DNA of 64,000 nt from Clusia tigrina. Taxonomy: Eukaryota; Arthropoda; Insecta; Diptera; Clusiidae. The position numbers and the translations under genes are program-made. Position 1 is the first letter of the stretch. Each line of letters opens with the position of its first letter. The stretch spans positions 6,738,001 to 6,802,000 of the forward strand of contig OV050033.1 in assembly GCA_920105625.2 (NCBI GenBank), written 5' to 3'. Under the pieces are notes generated by a model, which was not told the origin of the DNA, made no database searches, and worked only from the letters and a program-made list of their open reading frames with translations. Below, piece by piece: positions 23,901 to 35,215 of this stretch.

Positions 23901-24499
23901 TCCACTCCAGCAAATGAATTTGCACACCGCAACTTTATTCGACATTCTGCCAAACCACTCATGCGAAATTCTTCCAGTTCGTTTTTGAAGCCGTGACCCA
24001 ACTTCAAACATCTCCAATTGTGGGAAACAAACGTCCATCGGACCGAATTCAAAGCCGAACACGCGTCAACTCTAAACGCCCAATTGACAAGTGTGCACCA
24101 ATTAATTTCCAAACAGTTTGAAGTGCACTGACTGCAAAGCGAAAAATCCTTTTCATTAATTTCATGTCAATTGCACTCTGCACAGGACTTTTCCTTTTCG
24201 ATAATGGCTGCCAAAGCATTCGCCGGAAACCGCACTCACCCAGAACAAAGCACGCACTGAGCAATTCAACTGCTTTACAAATAGCTGTGGCATCGAGCGG
24301 GGTGCGGGGCGGCAGACGTATTCACCACAGAGAGTCGATTGTCAATTCAAAGGGCTGATTAGATTTTAATCAATAGCGCTTTAAGTAGCTGCAAGGATTC
24401 TGTTTAAAGTTAAACGACAACGAAAAGTACAGCAAAAGAGTGCGTAAACAGGCGAATAAAGAATGACAAAAATGCATTCATTTCTCGATGCATACGAAT
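20901..24499. other. Non-coding stretch
   Basis: Frames at 20,821-21,210 (-), 21,598-21,839 (+) and 23,271-23,514 (-) are short and overlap one another without domains. 21,280-21,570 and 24,100-24,360 have a mixed composition with TTAATTT/CATAAATT words typical of fly regulatory or intronic DNA, but no defined element can be named. Small local duplications occur at 22,165-22,215 (GGTGTGGGGTGG twice) and 23,834-23,925 (GAATTTAAAGTATTA twice). Confidence 0.35.
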
Positions 24500-24821
24500 A
24501 CGAGGTGCATATTAAACGACCTCACATGAGCAGTCAGCAACAACGCCAGTGGACATGGCCACTGAGCGACGCAACGAGGTCGTAGAGACGGCGCCTGCCA
24601 AGCAGAAATGGTGCATTTTCTTCTTGCAAATGACGCCGGACTCTGTGTTGCGCCACGCATGGCTCCACACAATGGTGGCACAACACTTGCAGCGGCCGTC
24701 TGTCACTCACTCTTCTTCTGGATGCTTCGTGCTCTGCGTGTGCGAGCATTGTGCTGGTGAAAACACTTCCATCTCAGCGCTAGGAATGCCGCGCCAAATA
24801 GGAATGACTGATTTGTTATGA
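24500..24821. other. GC-richer island with opposed open frames
   Basis: This block is visibly richer in G and C than its surroundings. It is open on the minus strand in overlapping frames (24,512-24,706: DGRCKCCATIVWSH, ending ADCSCEVV; 24,534-24,749) and on plus (24,549-24,821). The first minus frame is cysteine-rich and uses many G/C-ending codons, which is coding-like, but the bases before it are purine-rich and offer no good acceptor. I cannot assign a strand or product, and it may simply be a conserved non-coding block. Confidence 0.3.
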
Positions 24822-26559
24822 GAAGCAGAGCTGCGTATGTCAGACATGAAGAGTTGGTGTGCCCGCAACGTTGATGTCATCTGTCATAGTTTTGAATATT
24901 TTCTACATTATTAAACAAGAAGGTTAGAGAGAGGTGGGCCCAGATACTGGCATCTATTGTCAGACACCACTAAAAGAAGTCAATGCTTCAAAAGCTCAGT
25001 TAAACAGCACAAACTCTGATAAGCATCTTTCAAGGACACTTTTAAAGGGATTCTTATACCACCTATATATTTATAATTACGCTCTATAACCGATTTTGGA
25101 ATATTAATGGAACTTTTTTTGTCATTCTTATTTGAAACGATTTATAAATCGATCGTCAGTAATCTTTTTTTGGAGTATATACGAGTATAGTGAAAAGTTT
25201 TATTAGAGGTAAGTTATTCAAATAGGAGGCTCTTGATACTTCTCCTGAATCTTTGTCCTCTGTGACGTTGGAAGCTGGTTTTATTGCAAATGTAAATTTT
25301 ATACAAATTTTTTAAGGCTTCTTTGAACGCACATTTTATTGGCATAGGTTTAGTAGCGTCTCCTGGCCGTCATGTAACACGTCAATAACTTTGTATCAGT
25401 AGAACCGGAACAAAGAAAGACGCTACTCAACAAGTTGGACAGGACATTATGGTGCTCTTGTAAACAGCATGTGCTCTAATGTAATGTAAATCAAACGCTT
25501 GACTAAGGTGGTAGAGTTATAAACACAGCTTACTGCAAACTCCTCCATAACTGCAATACCAGACACATTCGTTCGACATCTCTCAAGCAAATGGATTCTT
25601 TTCACACTGTCAGCCGGACGGTGTGGACGGTAATCATAAAATAGAGAAGATCATTTCAAATTGGAAACACTCTACATCCCAGTATATATACAACTACTTG
25701 TACATCTTTCCGACATTTAACCAACTATATGCAATCATTAAAGTAGTCAGTTCATCAGGATTTATAACTGCAGCTATCGACAGTGGCTATGTAACACCTT
25801 CCCCCATTCCACAAGGCCAGATTAGTAATTCCCCTTCATTACACGTTCACTGCACATCGTTTGGAGATGATTCCTAAGTACACATTGAAATCAACGTGCT
25901 AAGGACACTACACAGCAACTGCAACATCTGATACCAGATACACTAGCCAGCACCATGTGCATCATTAAAAGCTGTACACATTTGCTCTGTGCTGGTAGCA
26001 CTCAACATTATTCATTATCTTGTTAACCTAGTTTTATATAAATATCGTGCTCATACTTCTTTGCACAGTTTTGCTTTGGTTACTGATGGACGGGAACTTT
26101 GTAGACTGCCATTAGTTGGCATAAACATGTTCACTCCTATGCAACCCTTAGTATAGATTTCAAAAATTCAGTGGCAGAAGGTATGCCGGGCGTATGAGCA
26201 ACACTTGATTTGCAGCATTTAAATGCATTTGTATCCGAGAATAGTTGAGTGCATGAGCTTAGTTTATAAACATGTGTTTAAAAGTGAATAGTGGGTGCAC
26301 GTGGAATAAAATGCGTGTAATTCTTGATGAAAACTAGCAATCAAAATTAATTAACATACTCGCAGTATTGATTCGGAACCAAATGCAGAGCTACTGCACT
26401 GCTTTTAAGGGGAAAGGAACATACATTTTTAGTTATACTTGTATACTTAGATTGAGTAGCGGCATATGAGTATGTTTATAGAGGCGTATAAGCAGCTGTG
26501 ACTTGTGGTAATCCTTAACGGAGGAGAGAAACCATTTTCGGTACTTTTGGAACAAAAAT
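24822..26559. other. Non-coding stretch
   Basis: The frame 25,623-25,877 (+, 84 codons) has no recognisable domain. The surrounding 25,340-25,960 has the more even composition often seen in old transposon fragments, but I could not match it to a family. Nothing else is seen. Confidence 0.35.
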
Positions 26560-26760
26560 TGTATGAGATATCATTTGAAAGACTTTGATGAATACTGACA
26601 TATCATTACAAATACTTCGACGATCATGCCAAAGACTTTGTTGAATACTGAAATACCACTCCAAATACTTCAACGATCATTCCAAAGACTGTGATGAATT
26701 CTGACATACATTCCGAAGACTTTGATAAATACTGTCATACCATTCCAAACTTCACTTAGA
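26560..26760. repeat. Tandem repeat, about 53-bp unit, 3-4 copies
   Basis: AAAGACT(T/G)TGATGAATACTGA-like words start at about 26,578, 26,631, 26,684 and (shortened) 26,715. Between them lie CATACCATTCCAAATACTTC and ACGATCAT words. Confidence 0.88.
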
Positions 26761-26931
26761 AAAATACTTTATACATGAAACCAAAGTGTAAAATCTGTAC
26801 TCGAATATATTCAGAAGGTAATATGCCAAGACTGGAGATAGTTGAGAATTCTGCAGAATTGTACTACAATATATCCTCACAAACCAAAAAGAGAGAAAGT
26901 GGCAAGCTTTGAGCTTAGATATTTGTCTAGT

Positions 26932-26935
<4 letters not shown>

Positions 26936-27017
<82 letters not shown>
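26936..27017. repeat. (TA)n microsatellite
   Basis: About 40 uninterrupted TA dinucleotides. It produces Ile/Tyr runs in spurious frames on both strands. Its length in any assembly may be unreliable. Confidence 0.98.
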
Positions 27018-27019
<2 letters not shown>

Positions 27020-28429
27020 GCGAAAGCTTAACAATGACTGCTTGAAGAGGGACATATTGTCCAGTTTCAGTTCCATTTGCTCAGCAAATGTTATCTTGTA
27101 CCGAGTTGTAGATTTCAGCTTATAGGAAATGAACCCAATCAATAACCTCTTCAATTTTGGCAGTCTTATTTTTGGTAGAGTACCTACGATACCTCCCTAA
27201 GAAATACTTCTACTTTTACTCTGCTTTACACTTTACTGTGCCTTAGGGGCTGAGTTCTTTTGTAAGTTCCTGGGAAGGACATGTGTTCACATGCAAATCC
27301 CGGTACAGTCAACACTCACACACACGAAATTAATTTCACTATGCAACACCATCTGTGGAGTATGTTAGTAGCAACACCTTCGAGTATATAATTGTGATGA
27401 AAAGCCATTCCCTGTCGTCGTGGAAAAAACCATAAACTTTAATAAGAGAATGGAAGTTTCTACGGCAGCAACACGCAGCACACAAATTTGAAGGTAGTAC
27501 TTGCGCAATTTCCTAGTAAGCAGTTGAAGTACAGGAGCAGATGTTGTGGCACACCTGCTGAAATGGTTTGGAAAAATGCTAGGAAATATATTGACAAAGT
27601 GGAAACAACCCCACTTGGAAACTTGAGAGAATTCGCCCATCCGTTGTCTCTGCCGCACAGATCGCTCTTGTTCATTTTTCTCTGCAAAGCTTGTAATAAC
27701 TTAACTCGGAACCACCCACTCACATGACTGCAATGATAAACTTTTTAAGTGCCTTAAACATAAAAACTTTCCTACCTGCGGCACTCTACGTGCGGCACTT
27801 ACAAATGCATAAAGTGAAAAAGCGAACTTGTCTACTCGCATTGTGGCGTGGCGTCAGTCTTCCTTTCTATTCCAAAGGATAACAAACTTTTTGCCGCAAT
27901 TTAAAAATTAAATGTGAAGCAATATTGGAGAGAAAAAGAAGTTTTTAAACTTGCATAAATATTTATTTGCACTAAAGCCGGCAGCCCACAACAACACAAA
28001 TTAAAATTGAAATTAAGCATTCGAGCATTCAAGCAGTCCGCACACATACGCGCACTCGCCCCAGTGTGGCAAAGCCGGCCTGGCAATAATGGAGAAAAAT
28101 CTCGTCGGCACTGGCGGCTCATGCAGTCAACAATGAATTGGAAATGAGAGAGGAAAACGGACGAAAAAGAAGAAAATTGTACGGGAAAGTAGCATTAAAA
28201 TAATTGAAAATGTTGAACGAGATCGCAGACAACTACATTAATGGAGGCAGCAACGGGGCAAAAACTTTGCCGGTTATTTCGTAAATTAATTTATGAGTGC
28301 GTTGGAAATTATAAAAACAAAAAGTTTAATGCCGTTAAAGCGGCGCTTTATGCCGCACTGCGCAGCCAGAGGAGCAATTTCCGCCCACTCTTGGAGGCCG
28401 GCAAAACAGATTGCAGCCAGTGATGAAGA
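27018..28429. other. Non-coding stretch
   Basis: Overlapping frames at 27,365-27,727 on both strands and 27,901-28,122 (-) carry no domain. 27,960-28,420 has AAATTAAAATTGAAATTAAG and similar runs mixed with short GC-rich words, a style common in fly intronic DNA. The frame 28,241-28,423 (+) has a real ATG and 60 codons, but no family is recognised. Confidence 0.35.
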
Positions 28430-28830
28430 ACAGTACTCGTAGCTCTGATATACGAGTATAGAAAAATGTGTCATATGATAACAGTAGTCAGCTCGGTGGA
28501 GTCCTAAGCGATAGTGACCTCCTCTAAGTGAAGTGATTGAAAAGAAAACGCGTAGCTCTGATATATAGAAATATATCTCAGATGATGACCGCAGTCAACT
28601 CGGTGGAATCCTAAGATATAGTGGCAAAATTCACTTCAGAGGAGGTTAACGTTTGATCAGATCAGTGTGGAAAGTGGACTTGCAGTCAACTCGGTGGAGT
28701 CCTAAGCGATAGTGACCTCCTCTAAGTGGCGTGATGGAAATAATACTTATAGCTCTGATATGAAACAGAATATCTCAGATGATAACTACACTCATTGTCC
28801 TCCTCTAGTTTGATCAGATGTGTATGATTG
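28430..28830. repeat. Degenerate tandem repeat, unit about 115 bp
   Basis: GTAGCTCTGATAT (about 28,438, 28,551, 28,747) and GTC(A)GCTCGGTGGAGTCCTAAG-like words (about 28,488, 28,604, 28,684) alternate. TAGTGACCTCCTCTAAGTG follows two of them almost unchanged. The third unit is shortened and its tail (CTCAGATGATAAC) decays by 28,830. Confidence 0.88.
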
Positions 28831-29039
28831 ATGAGTGTAGAAATTAGTCTAAATTGTGAGGACATTATACCAGATGCTTAATAGTCGGATCGATATATAC
28901 TGATCACATAAAACATAAGCATAACAATTGAAAAGAAGGGTGTGAAGATTCGTAAATGGAATTCATGGCAACCTGAGAGGACCATTCAAATCATAGTTTT
29001 CTTAAAGTCAGGGTCAAGTGCGAATTTCAAACTTTCAAA

Positions 29040-29935
29040 CTCACAATATAAGGAAGGTTCTTAGGCTGTGAGGTCGTTACTTATGCGGACGATGTCGCTA
29101 TTGCTGTTGCAGGAAAGTATGTCAATACTCTCTCTGAGAGTATGAACTACTCGCTAGACATCCGCTCCTTTTGGAGAGCAACCTGTGCCCTGAGGGCCAA
29201 GTCTAGCTAGACCAAGCAGATGCTATTTACAGTATAAAATTGCGCCCTTTAGTCCGCCCGAAGTGGACAGCACCACACTCAGTCTAGGTCAAGTAGCTAG
29301 GGTTCATACTCGACCCCAAACTAATGTAGAATACTAATATACATTGCCATTTACTCCTGCAAACAGAGCCATCTTCTGCTTCAAAAGAGCTGTTGTCCTA
29401 ATTTCCTGGCTGTATGAGGCGGTGGTAGAGCCAATTCTTCTCTATAGGGTGGAAGTATGGTGGCCAAGCGGTTAAAAGCCTGACTAACCAGACACCTTTC
29501 GATTAAATGAGAAGAGTCACCTCCAACCTAGTGACTGGGGTTCTGCATAAAACTCCCACTAAAGCGCTACTCACACTCCTTAACTGGATCCCATCGCATC
29601 TCTTAGGGAAGCAGTCTGCGAAAAACGCTGCCGTGCGGCTTAACGCTGCCAGCAACAGGTCCAGGACCGACACGGATCATGCCAACATTCTCTTGCATAA
29701 TCCTCACACCTACTGCCCTGCCCTTGCGAGAAGAATATTTCGATTCCTGTGGTAACCTTTACTCAAGAATCTTGCTGAGATATCCTCCTTTGTTATAAGC
29801 ACGATCGCTCACTTCATCGGGGAATCGCACTGGCTTCCCGTTCAGTCGTGGGGGTGTTTCAGTCTCAGGGACCCACCTCCGAAAGCTTCATTTGTATTAT
29901 CTTCAATACCCAACAATCATTTGTGCTATCACTAC
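29040..29935 (+). pseudogene. Non-LTR retrotransposon relic: RT catalytic region to 3' end
   Basis: The plus strand shows VVTYADDVAIAVAGK (RT catalytic motif C, intact YADD, at about 29,075-29,110), then a YLGFILDPKLM-like block. Near 29,400 comes LYEAVVEPILLY, and at 29,507-29,755 a frame with TGVLHKTPTKALLTLLNWIP, the conserved region after the RT in jockey, Loa and R1-like LINEs. Stops and frame changes separate these pieces. The tail (about 29,760-29,935) matches the 3' part of the relic at 34,690-35,215, including GGGAATCGCACTGG and GTTTCAGTCTCAGGGACCCA. Everything upstream of the catalytic motif is missing. The central RNase H region appears deleted. Confidence 0.88.
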
Positions 29936-32189
29936 TAATCCTTGAAAGGAAATTTACTGAAGGTTTTCTTCTGCGTCTATTTTTGAAGCATGTTCCGCCA
30001 AATTAAACCTGGCAATTTTGTTATTTTCGTTGGTCGTTGGTAGGTGCCTCCAAAGGAATTACTTATGCGCTCTCCATTTCCTTTTGGGCTGCGTTTGTTA
30101 AACCTCTTCGTGCTGGCAGAAGTTTAAATGACCGTAACAAAGCAAGTGGCAGTTGAAGTTGCTAAAGTTGCTCCACTTCCTTTGGTGTGCATAAATTTCT
30201 AGCTACGGAAGAACCCAGAATAGGCAAAGAGTTCAGGAACGACAACTCTCTCATATTTAAATGAAATGCCGGCGACTGCTCAGTTTTTGTTCCATCAAAC
30301 TCGATTTAACAAATTAAACCGAAGAGCTTGATAGGAACAAAGTTTCCTTTTAGTTGTGTTAGTATGCAAATCACAGCACTCGCTTAAGTGAACCAATGAA
30401 TATTTTTTGAAGTCAGTGTATTATGTGCAGAGTTGAAGCATGTTCCTATAAAGAGGTCCTTTAATAGTTATACTACGTATATATAAAGTAACTTCAAACC
30501 TTCGATTGAGAACTCAGTAAACCCTGCAAATGTTGAGTATTATTTTTGCCTCAAGATCAACATCTGTTGTGGTCAGCTCAGTCAGAAAGTTGTGTTGCTT
30601 CGTATTTTTATCTAATCCGGTGTTGCCAGTACAACTTATCCTTTCCGTCTTCCCTAGAAAGAGAAACAGCCAACAAAATAAGTAAACTAGACATGCTGAG
30701 AAGTGTTTAAGGAACCATTCTCCAGAAAAGAATGTATATGTGAGAGAGATCGATACATTTTTGTGGACTTTCCTCCACAATGATGGTGACTACACCCCCA
30801 CATATCGTCTCTTTGTATAAGAGTTTTGAACTACATTTCAATCAGCATCTCTCCACGATCTCTCTATACAGCTCTCAACTTCTGAAATGAAGAAATAAGG
30901 ACTGGTTGAAGATTGTCATATTCCCCAACCTGCAATTACCACGTCCAGAAAGATATTTCCAGTGAATAGGAGACGTAAGACAAAATTCTTTCTACAAGCT
31001 GATGGCATTGTAGACTACGAGTACACCGGAGCCTTATTTGGAAACAATTTAAGTCCTGAATGGATTACCTTTTTTTTAGTATACTATTTTATGAAGCCCT
31101 TGGTCCCATCTATTTCTTACCATCTATCGGTGTCTGTTTTGTCCACTGTAGCCACTTATTTTGTTATGCAATTCATTGTGTGCCATTGTATAAGCGAGGA
31201 AAAGTTCGAATAAAATTTATTGTGAATAATAATTCATTGTTCTTTAATGCGGCACTGCGGCAACCAATTCTTGAATACTTTGTATTCAAACGAAATTCGT
31301 AATGGCATGTAAGCAAGACTCCTCAAGGTTGCAAATAAATTGACTTTCAATTGGGCCTGCGAACATGACCTCTTTGGCCATAATTTATGTGTCTCTATTT
31401 TTACTGCAGTGCATTTGGTACAATTTGTTTTGAAAGCTTTTGCCAAAGCCATTTGCTTTGATTCATTTCTGTGTACGTAGTCGAATCGGGTGTGTGCCCC
31501 ACCCCAGGCCATTGTCCAGACAGAAATAAATGGCTGTAATACATTTGTTGCATGTAAATAATGCGAGGGCTTTCTGGTGAACATCTTTGAGGTATGTGAA
31601 AATGTGGGTGGCGTTTGAAAGGAGTGCAGTTCTACAGAAGATATTGGAGGTCACATACTGCCAAAGTTCGTTGTTAGTAGCAACCGAAGCTGGAAATGGT
31701 TGCATTTCTAAAGAAAATGGCTTCGCAACTTTTCACAATCTCATTTCGAAAGATGAATTGAAAGGTGATGGGAGTCCACCTGTCTTAGAAGTGAAAGGAG
31801 TTGACTGTTCTTTTTCTGCAAATTTGGTTCTAGTATTATGTGAGTATCTCCTGGCAGAATCCCTTGAATGATTTCTGTCCATAATCAAAATTTTGTCTAA
31901 ATGTATTAATGAAAATTTGAAATGAAATTTTAAGGAATCTGAAGAGTTTTCTCTTTACATCTGATACTTTCCGCCCATTGGGGTCTTTCCAGACTGTTTG
32001 CAACAAACGTCCAAAACTACAAACAATACATTTAAATTGGGATTCAAAATCCACCTCCTCATGATTCGCTGGCCATAAAATTAAATGTACGAGTATATCC
32101 TTGCCATGAATGAATGAATGAATCAAACCATGATTGGCATGAATGCATCAAACAAAGTAGGAAAATGTACCTTGACCAATTTGATCTAT
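29936..32189. other. Non-coding stretch
   Basis: Frames at 30,514-30,780 (-), 30,962-31,302 (+), 31,234-31,705 (-) and 31,587-31,871 (+) are short and overlap antisense to one another without recognisable motifs. A four-copy GAAT run lies near 32,108. Nothing else is seen. Confidence 0.35.
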
Positions 32190-32465
32190 TGTACTCCTCC
32201 TGCTTGTACCTATTAAGGGTATTCTATTAGTCCAACAGTTCTAAGGAAACTTCGCACTGAGTTGGGGTTCCTTGCTCCAATGTCTCTGCCCTCGGACCAG
32301 TAATGCCCCCGAAATTTCTTCCCACTACGAGCTACGGCTACGCAGTTCATTAGAAGGACTCTGGTGCTTCTGCTGCCATCGTATATAATCTACACGTGTT
32401 TACTGGTGAGAGTCCCAGCTCCATGCGGTGGCTTCTTAAATGACAGTGGTCTGTGAGGTGGCCTG
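32190..32465 (-). pseudogene. LINE 3'-end relic (RNase H tail to C-terminus)
   Basis: On the minus strand, TGHLTDHCHLRSHRMELGLS followed by NTCR matches the end of the RNase H domain and the start of the C-terminal zinc region found in many insect LINEs (LTGH...H...LG.S...CR). After a decayed segment with two stops comes KKFRGHYWSEGRDIGARNP and SVRSFLRTVGL, resembling the usual C-terminal SLRF...LGL ending, then a double stop near 32,215. Upstream RT and RNase H parts are absent. The clade is not certain; the tail resembles I- or jockey-like elements. Confidence 0.75.
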
Positions 32466-33974
32466 TCATAGTTCTTAAATTGTTTTTGCTTAACTGTAAA
32501 TATACCTAATTCAGACTCGTTGCTATTTAAACTGGTAAACATATTCTCAAGGACCTCAAACACTAGCCGAAATTCTCATAAATGAGTTCCTTTCTGGTTC
32601 ACTTAAAAGATCTCCCACAATTTATATTTGTCGCTTAAAGCACAAATCCCACATTTCAGTGACCACCCCCACTCCAAAGCCGCTCTATAACCGCACCTCT
32701 CTACTTATGTAAGTACATTTTTCATTAGTTGTCCAGGCAAGTTGCGTGCAGCTAATTTTTCTGCAACACAAATCCGAAATCCTTTTTATGAAACTTATCT
32801 CATTATCCTCAACTCGGTCACTCACCATTCGCGGCACGGTGATTTTTCCAACGCTTGTCTAATACTTTCTGACTGCATTTAATTAACTTTTAACTCGAAT
32901 AATCCTAATCCTGTTGACGTGCGCTACTTAGACAGCCAGAATGTTGAACATGGATACGCGCCAATTTTTTGCCAGCGCTTCAATTTCGTTCTGCTCACGG
33001 TGGGGATTTTGGAGGTTGCCTTTCTTTTTTTCTCTTCTTTCTTTTTTAGTCAGAAGATGCATTAAAAGGAGATGAAAATATTCCTTAAGCAACGCTGTTT
33101 ACGCTCCTGCTAAGAATGTTATCAAGCACAGATTCCAACTTAATTAAAGTGCAATCTTCAGCAGAATAATTTCGAAGTAAGGACACTGAAGCGAAACTCG
33201 TCATTTTAGAGTTGAGATTTTTCAGTAATCAAATCGATATGATTCCAAATTACCATAGTAATGATTAGCTCCGCTCTCTGGAGACCAGGATAAATCACAG
33301 TCTCCCCTCCACCTATACAAGTATGAATGTTTAAAGTCCTTCGCTACCATGCTATTGATTTAATAAGCACAAAAGGGCAATTTAAATTGATTCGGACTGT
33401 CAAGCGAAAAGCCGCAGCAACAATTACTCCAAAAACCGCTAATATACGAGTACGAGTGAAATTATTGTCGTTGTGTCCGTCCGCAGCTATGCGACTAGTT
33501 CATTCGCTTTGCAGTTTCACTTTGCCACCCATTGTGTGACCGCATGTCCTCCGTCCTGGGTGGACATTAGTCACAGGCATTGTCTACCAATCCACCCACA
33601 TGGCCATCATAGCGGCGCAGTCCTCTTGATTGCCAACTGATAATTGCAGCTGTGTCGAGCTGTGCAGGATAATTTTATGGGTAAATCAGGCGCATATTGA
33701 CAGTTAATTGTGCCAAAGGCGTGTAATTATTGGAATACTGAAAACAGCAATTTTTCAGTAATTTTCGTAGGACAGCTCTTGATTAGGACTCAAATTCGTG
33801 CCATTGGGAAGTCACTCTGCTTAGATCGATTTAAATTTACGTAACTCTTCTGAGCTTCAACTGAATGGATAAATGGACAAATACGAGTCATGGGATGGTC
33901 CAGTGAAGGATAACAGAGCAGTCATACCTCAATGCATGCAATTCATGTGTGCTTTCAATTTCCATATACTCACT
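32466..33974. other. Non-coding stretch
   Basis: Only a 70-codon frame at 33,327-33,539 (+) without a domain. The sequence has TTAATTAA-type words and short C-rich runs. I see no repeat or gene. Confidence 0.4.
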
Positions 33975-34560
33975 GTTAGATTAGGTTACACTGGCTGCAC
34001 TTAGACCTGCAAGGTCCTTTGCGGTGCCAGATGGATATCCAATTAAGAGTCGGGGTTGTAAGGGATTGTGTGTGGAGTATACGGTTGTAAAAAGAGAGAT
34101 GCCCTCAGCGAACTTTAAGAGCGAGATTATCGCTATTGCTGAGACCTCGTGCAGTCCCTCAAACCAGAGGCTGCCAGGTGTCTCAGGCGAACTTTTAAGA
34201 GTGCGGGGTATAGGCACAGGAGATGCTCCAAAGTTTCCTTTGTGCCCTGCTCGCAACATTTCCTAGAATCGTCGCTGTTCTGAGGTCGCATACTTTTAGC
34301 GTGTACCGCCGTTAGATAGTGACCTGTCAGTATGCCTATAATACTTCTGGAATCCATTTTCGAGACTGTCAGTATGCCTACAATCATTCTGCTGGTATTT
34401 TGCGGGAGTCCCAGCATAGATTTGGTATGCTGATTCCTGTACGATTTGCACCTGAGCCTTGCAATTTTGCATGTGGAGATACTCCACGTTGCTTTCGCTT
34501 TCCTCATTCGCATTTCCGACCCGACGTAGCACAGTATTAATATCCTCAACAATATGGTTT
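33975..34560 (-). pseudogene. LINE 3'-end relic, RNase H tail plus broken zinc knuckle
   Basis: The minus frame 34,133-34,684 carries HTKSMLGLPQNTSRMIVGIL, GILTGHYLTAVHAKSM, then SRKCCEQGTKETLEHLLCLY and RLRHLAASGL. This is the RNase H end (LTGH..L..HA) and the C-terminal zinc motif, with the first Cys of the usual CRKC pair replaced by Ser. SRMIVGILT is repeated 14 codons later as SRSIIGILT, owing to a 42-bp tandem duplication (CTGTCAGTATGCCT at 34,324 and 34,366). The true element probably begins near 34,560, so the first residues of the open frame are flank. The family is the same as 38,480-38,975. The 3' end near 33,975 has the CTAACCTAA-like word (TTAGATTAGGTTA on plus) common at LINE tails. 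Confidence 0.88.
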
Positions 34561-34689
34561 TCATGAGACTTGATTGGCTACTTCTCACGTCGCCAAATCC
34601 ATCCTCATACAGTAAGTTAGTGGAAGATGTCTTAGGATGGGAAAAGCAGTACTCGTACTTTAAAAGCTTGATTAAGAACATCACTATAT

Positions 34690-35215
34690 TTTTGTGGAGT
34701 ATATAAACTGATTCCCAGGAAGGCCTTTCGGTCTGAGGAATCAGCAGAAACCAGGGCTTCGCTTAATCCGAACAGCGCAATTTCTGCAACTAAGGCACGA
34801 CTCTCCACAACAGGCCACTGTGTCATTGACAGACATGCTCAGAGTCTTAATCTATGACTTTTATCGCAGCTGCGGGTTGTCGGATGACGACGAGGATATC
34901 CCACAATTCATGTGCTACTACACCGACCTCGTGAGCAGAATCTTTATCTATGACGTTTGTCGCAGCTGCGGGTTGTCGGATGAGGACAAGGACATCCCAC
35001 ACTTTATGTGCTACTGCCCTGACTTCGTGAGCAGAAGATTTCGATTTCCTTTTCACGAGAATCTTACTGAGCTATCCTACATTAGTAAAAGCAAGATCGC
35101 TCGCTTTATCAGGGAATCGCACTGGTCCCTCTACAATCACGGAGGGTGTTTCAGTTTAAGGGACCCATGTCTATGTGGTACCACAACGGGCCAATCTTTG
35201 TGCTAGGTATGCTTC
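34690..35215 (+). pseudogene. LINE 3'-end relic with duplicated zinc knuckle
   Basis: TTGHCVIDRHAQSL (about 34,808-34,850) is the RNase H terminus. One frame change later the open frame 34,820-35,206 encodes two tandem zinc-knuckle units and then RFRFPFHENLTELSYISKSK and IARFIRESHW, the usual C-terminal ending. The tail GTTTCAGTTTAAGGGACCCA, GTGGTACCACAACGGGCC and a CCCTAACCTACC end are shared in part with 29,760-29,935, so the two relics are of one family or close relatives. Everything upstream of RNase H is missing. The 5' edge faces the 5' edge of the opposite-strand relic at 33,975-34,560. Confidence 0.85.
34850..35041 (+). repeat. 96-bp tandem duplication of a zinc-knuckle coding segment
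   Basis: TCTATGAC starts at 34,851 and again at 34,947. The two 96-bp (32-codon) units keep the frame. The second unit preserves a CRSC...HFMCYC pattern (C-x2-C-x10-H-x2-C-x-C). In the first unit the opening Cys is Tyr, the His is Gln and the last Cys is Tyr. Confidence 0.92.

Noticed and set aside
24164..24358. Short frame in a mixed-composition stretch
   Set aside because: No start context or domain. More likely conserved-looking non-coding DNA.
26842..27154. Open frames with Ile-Tyr runs on both strands
   Set aside because: Produced by the (TA)n microsatellite.
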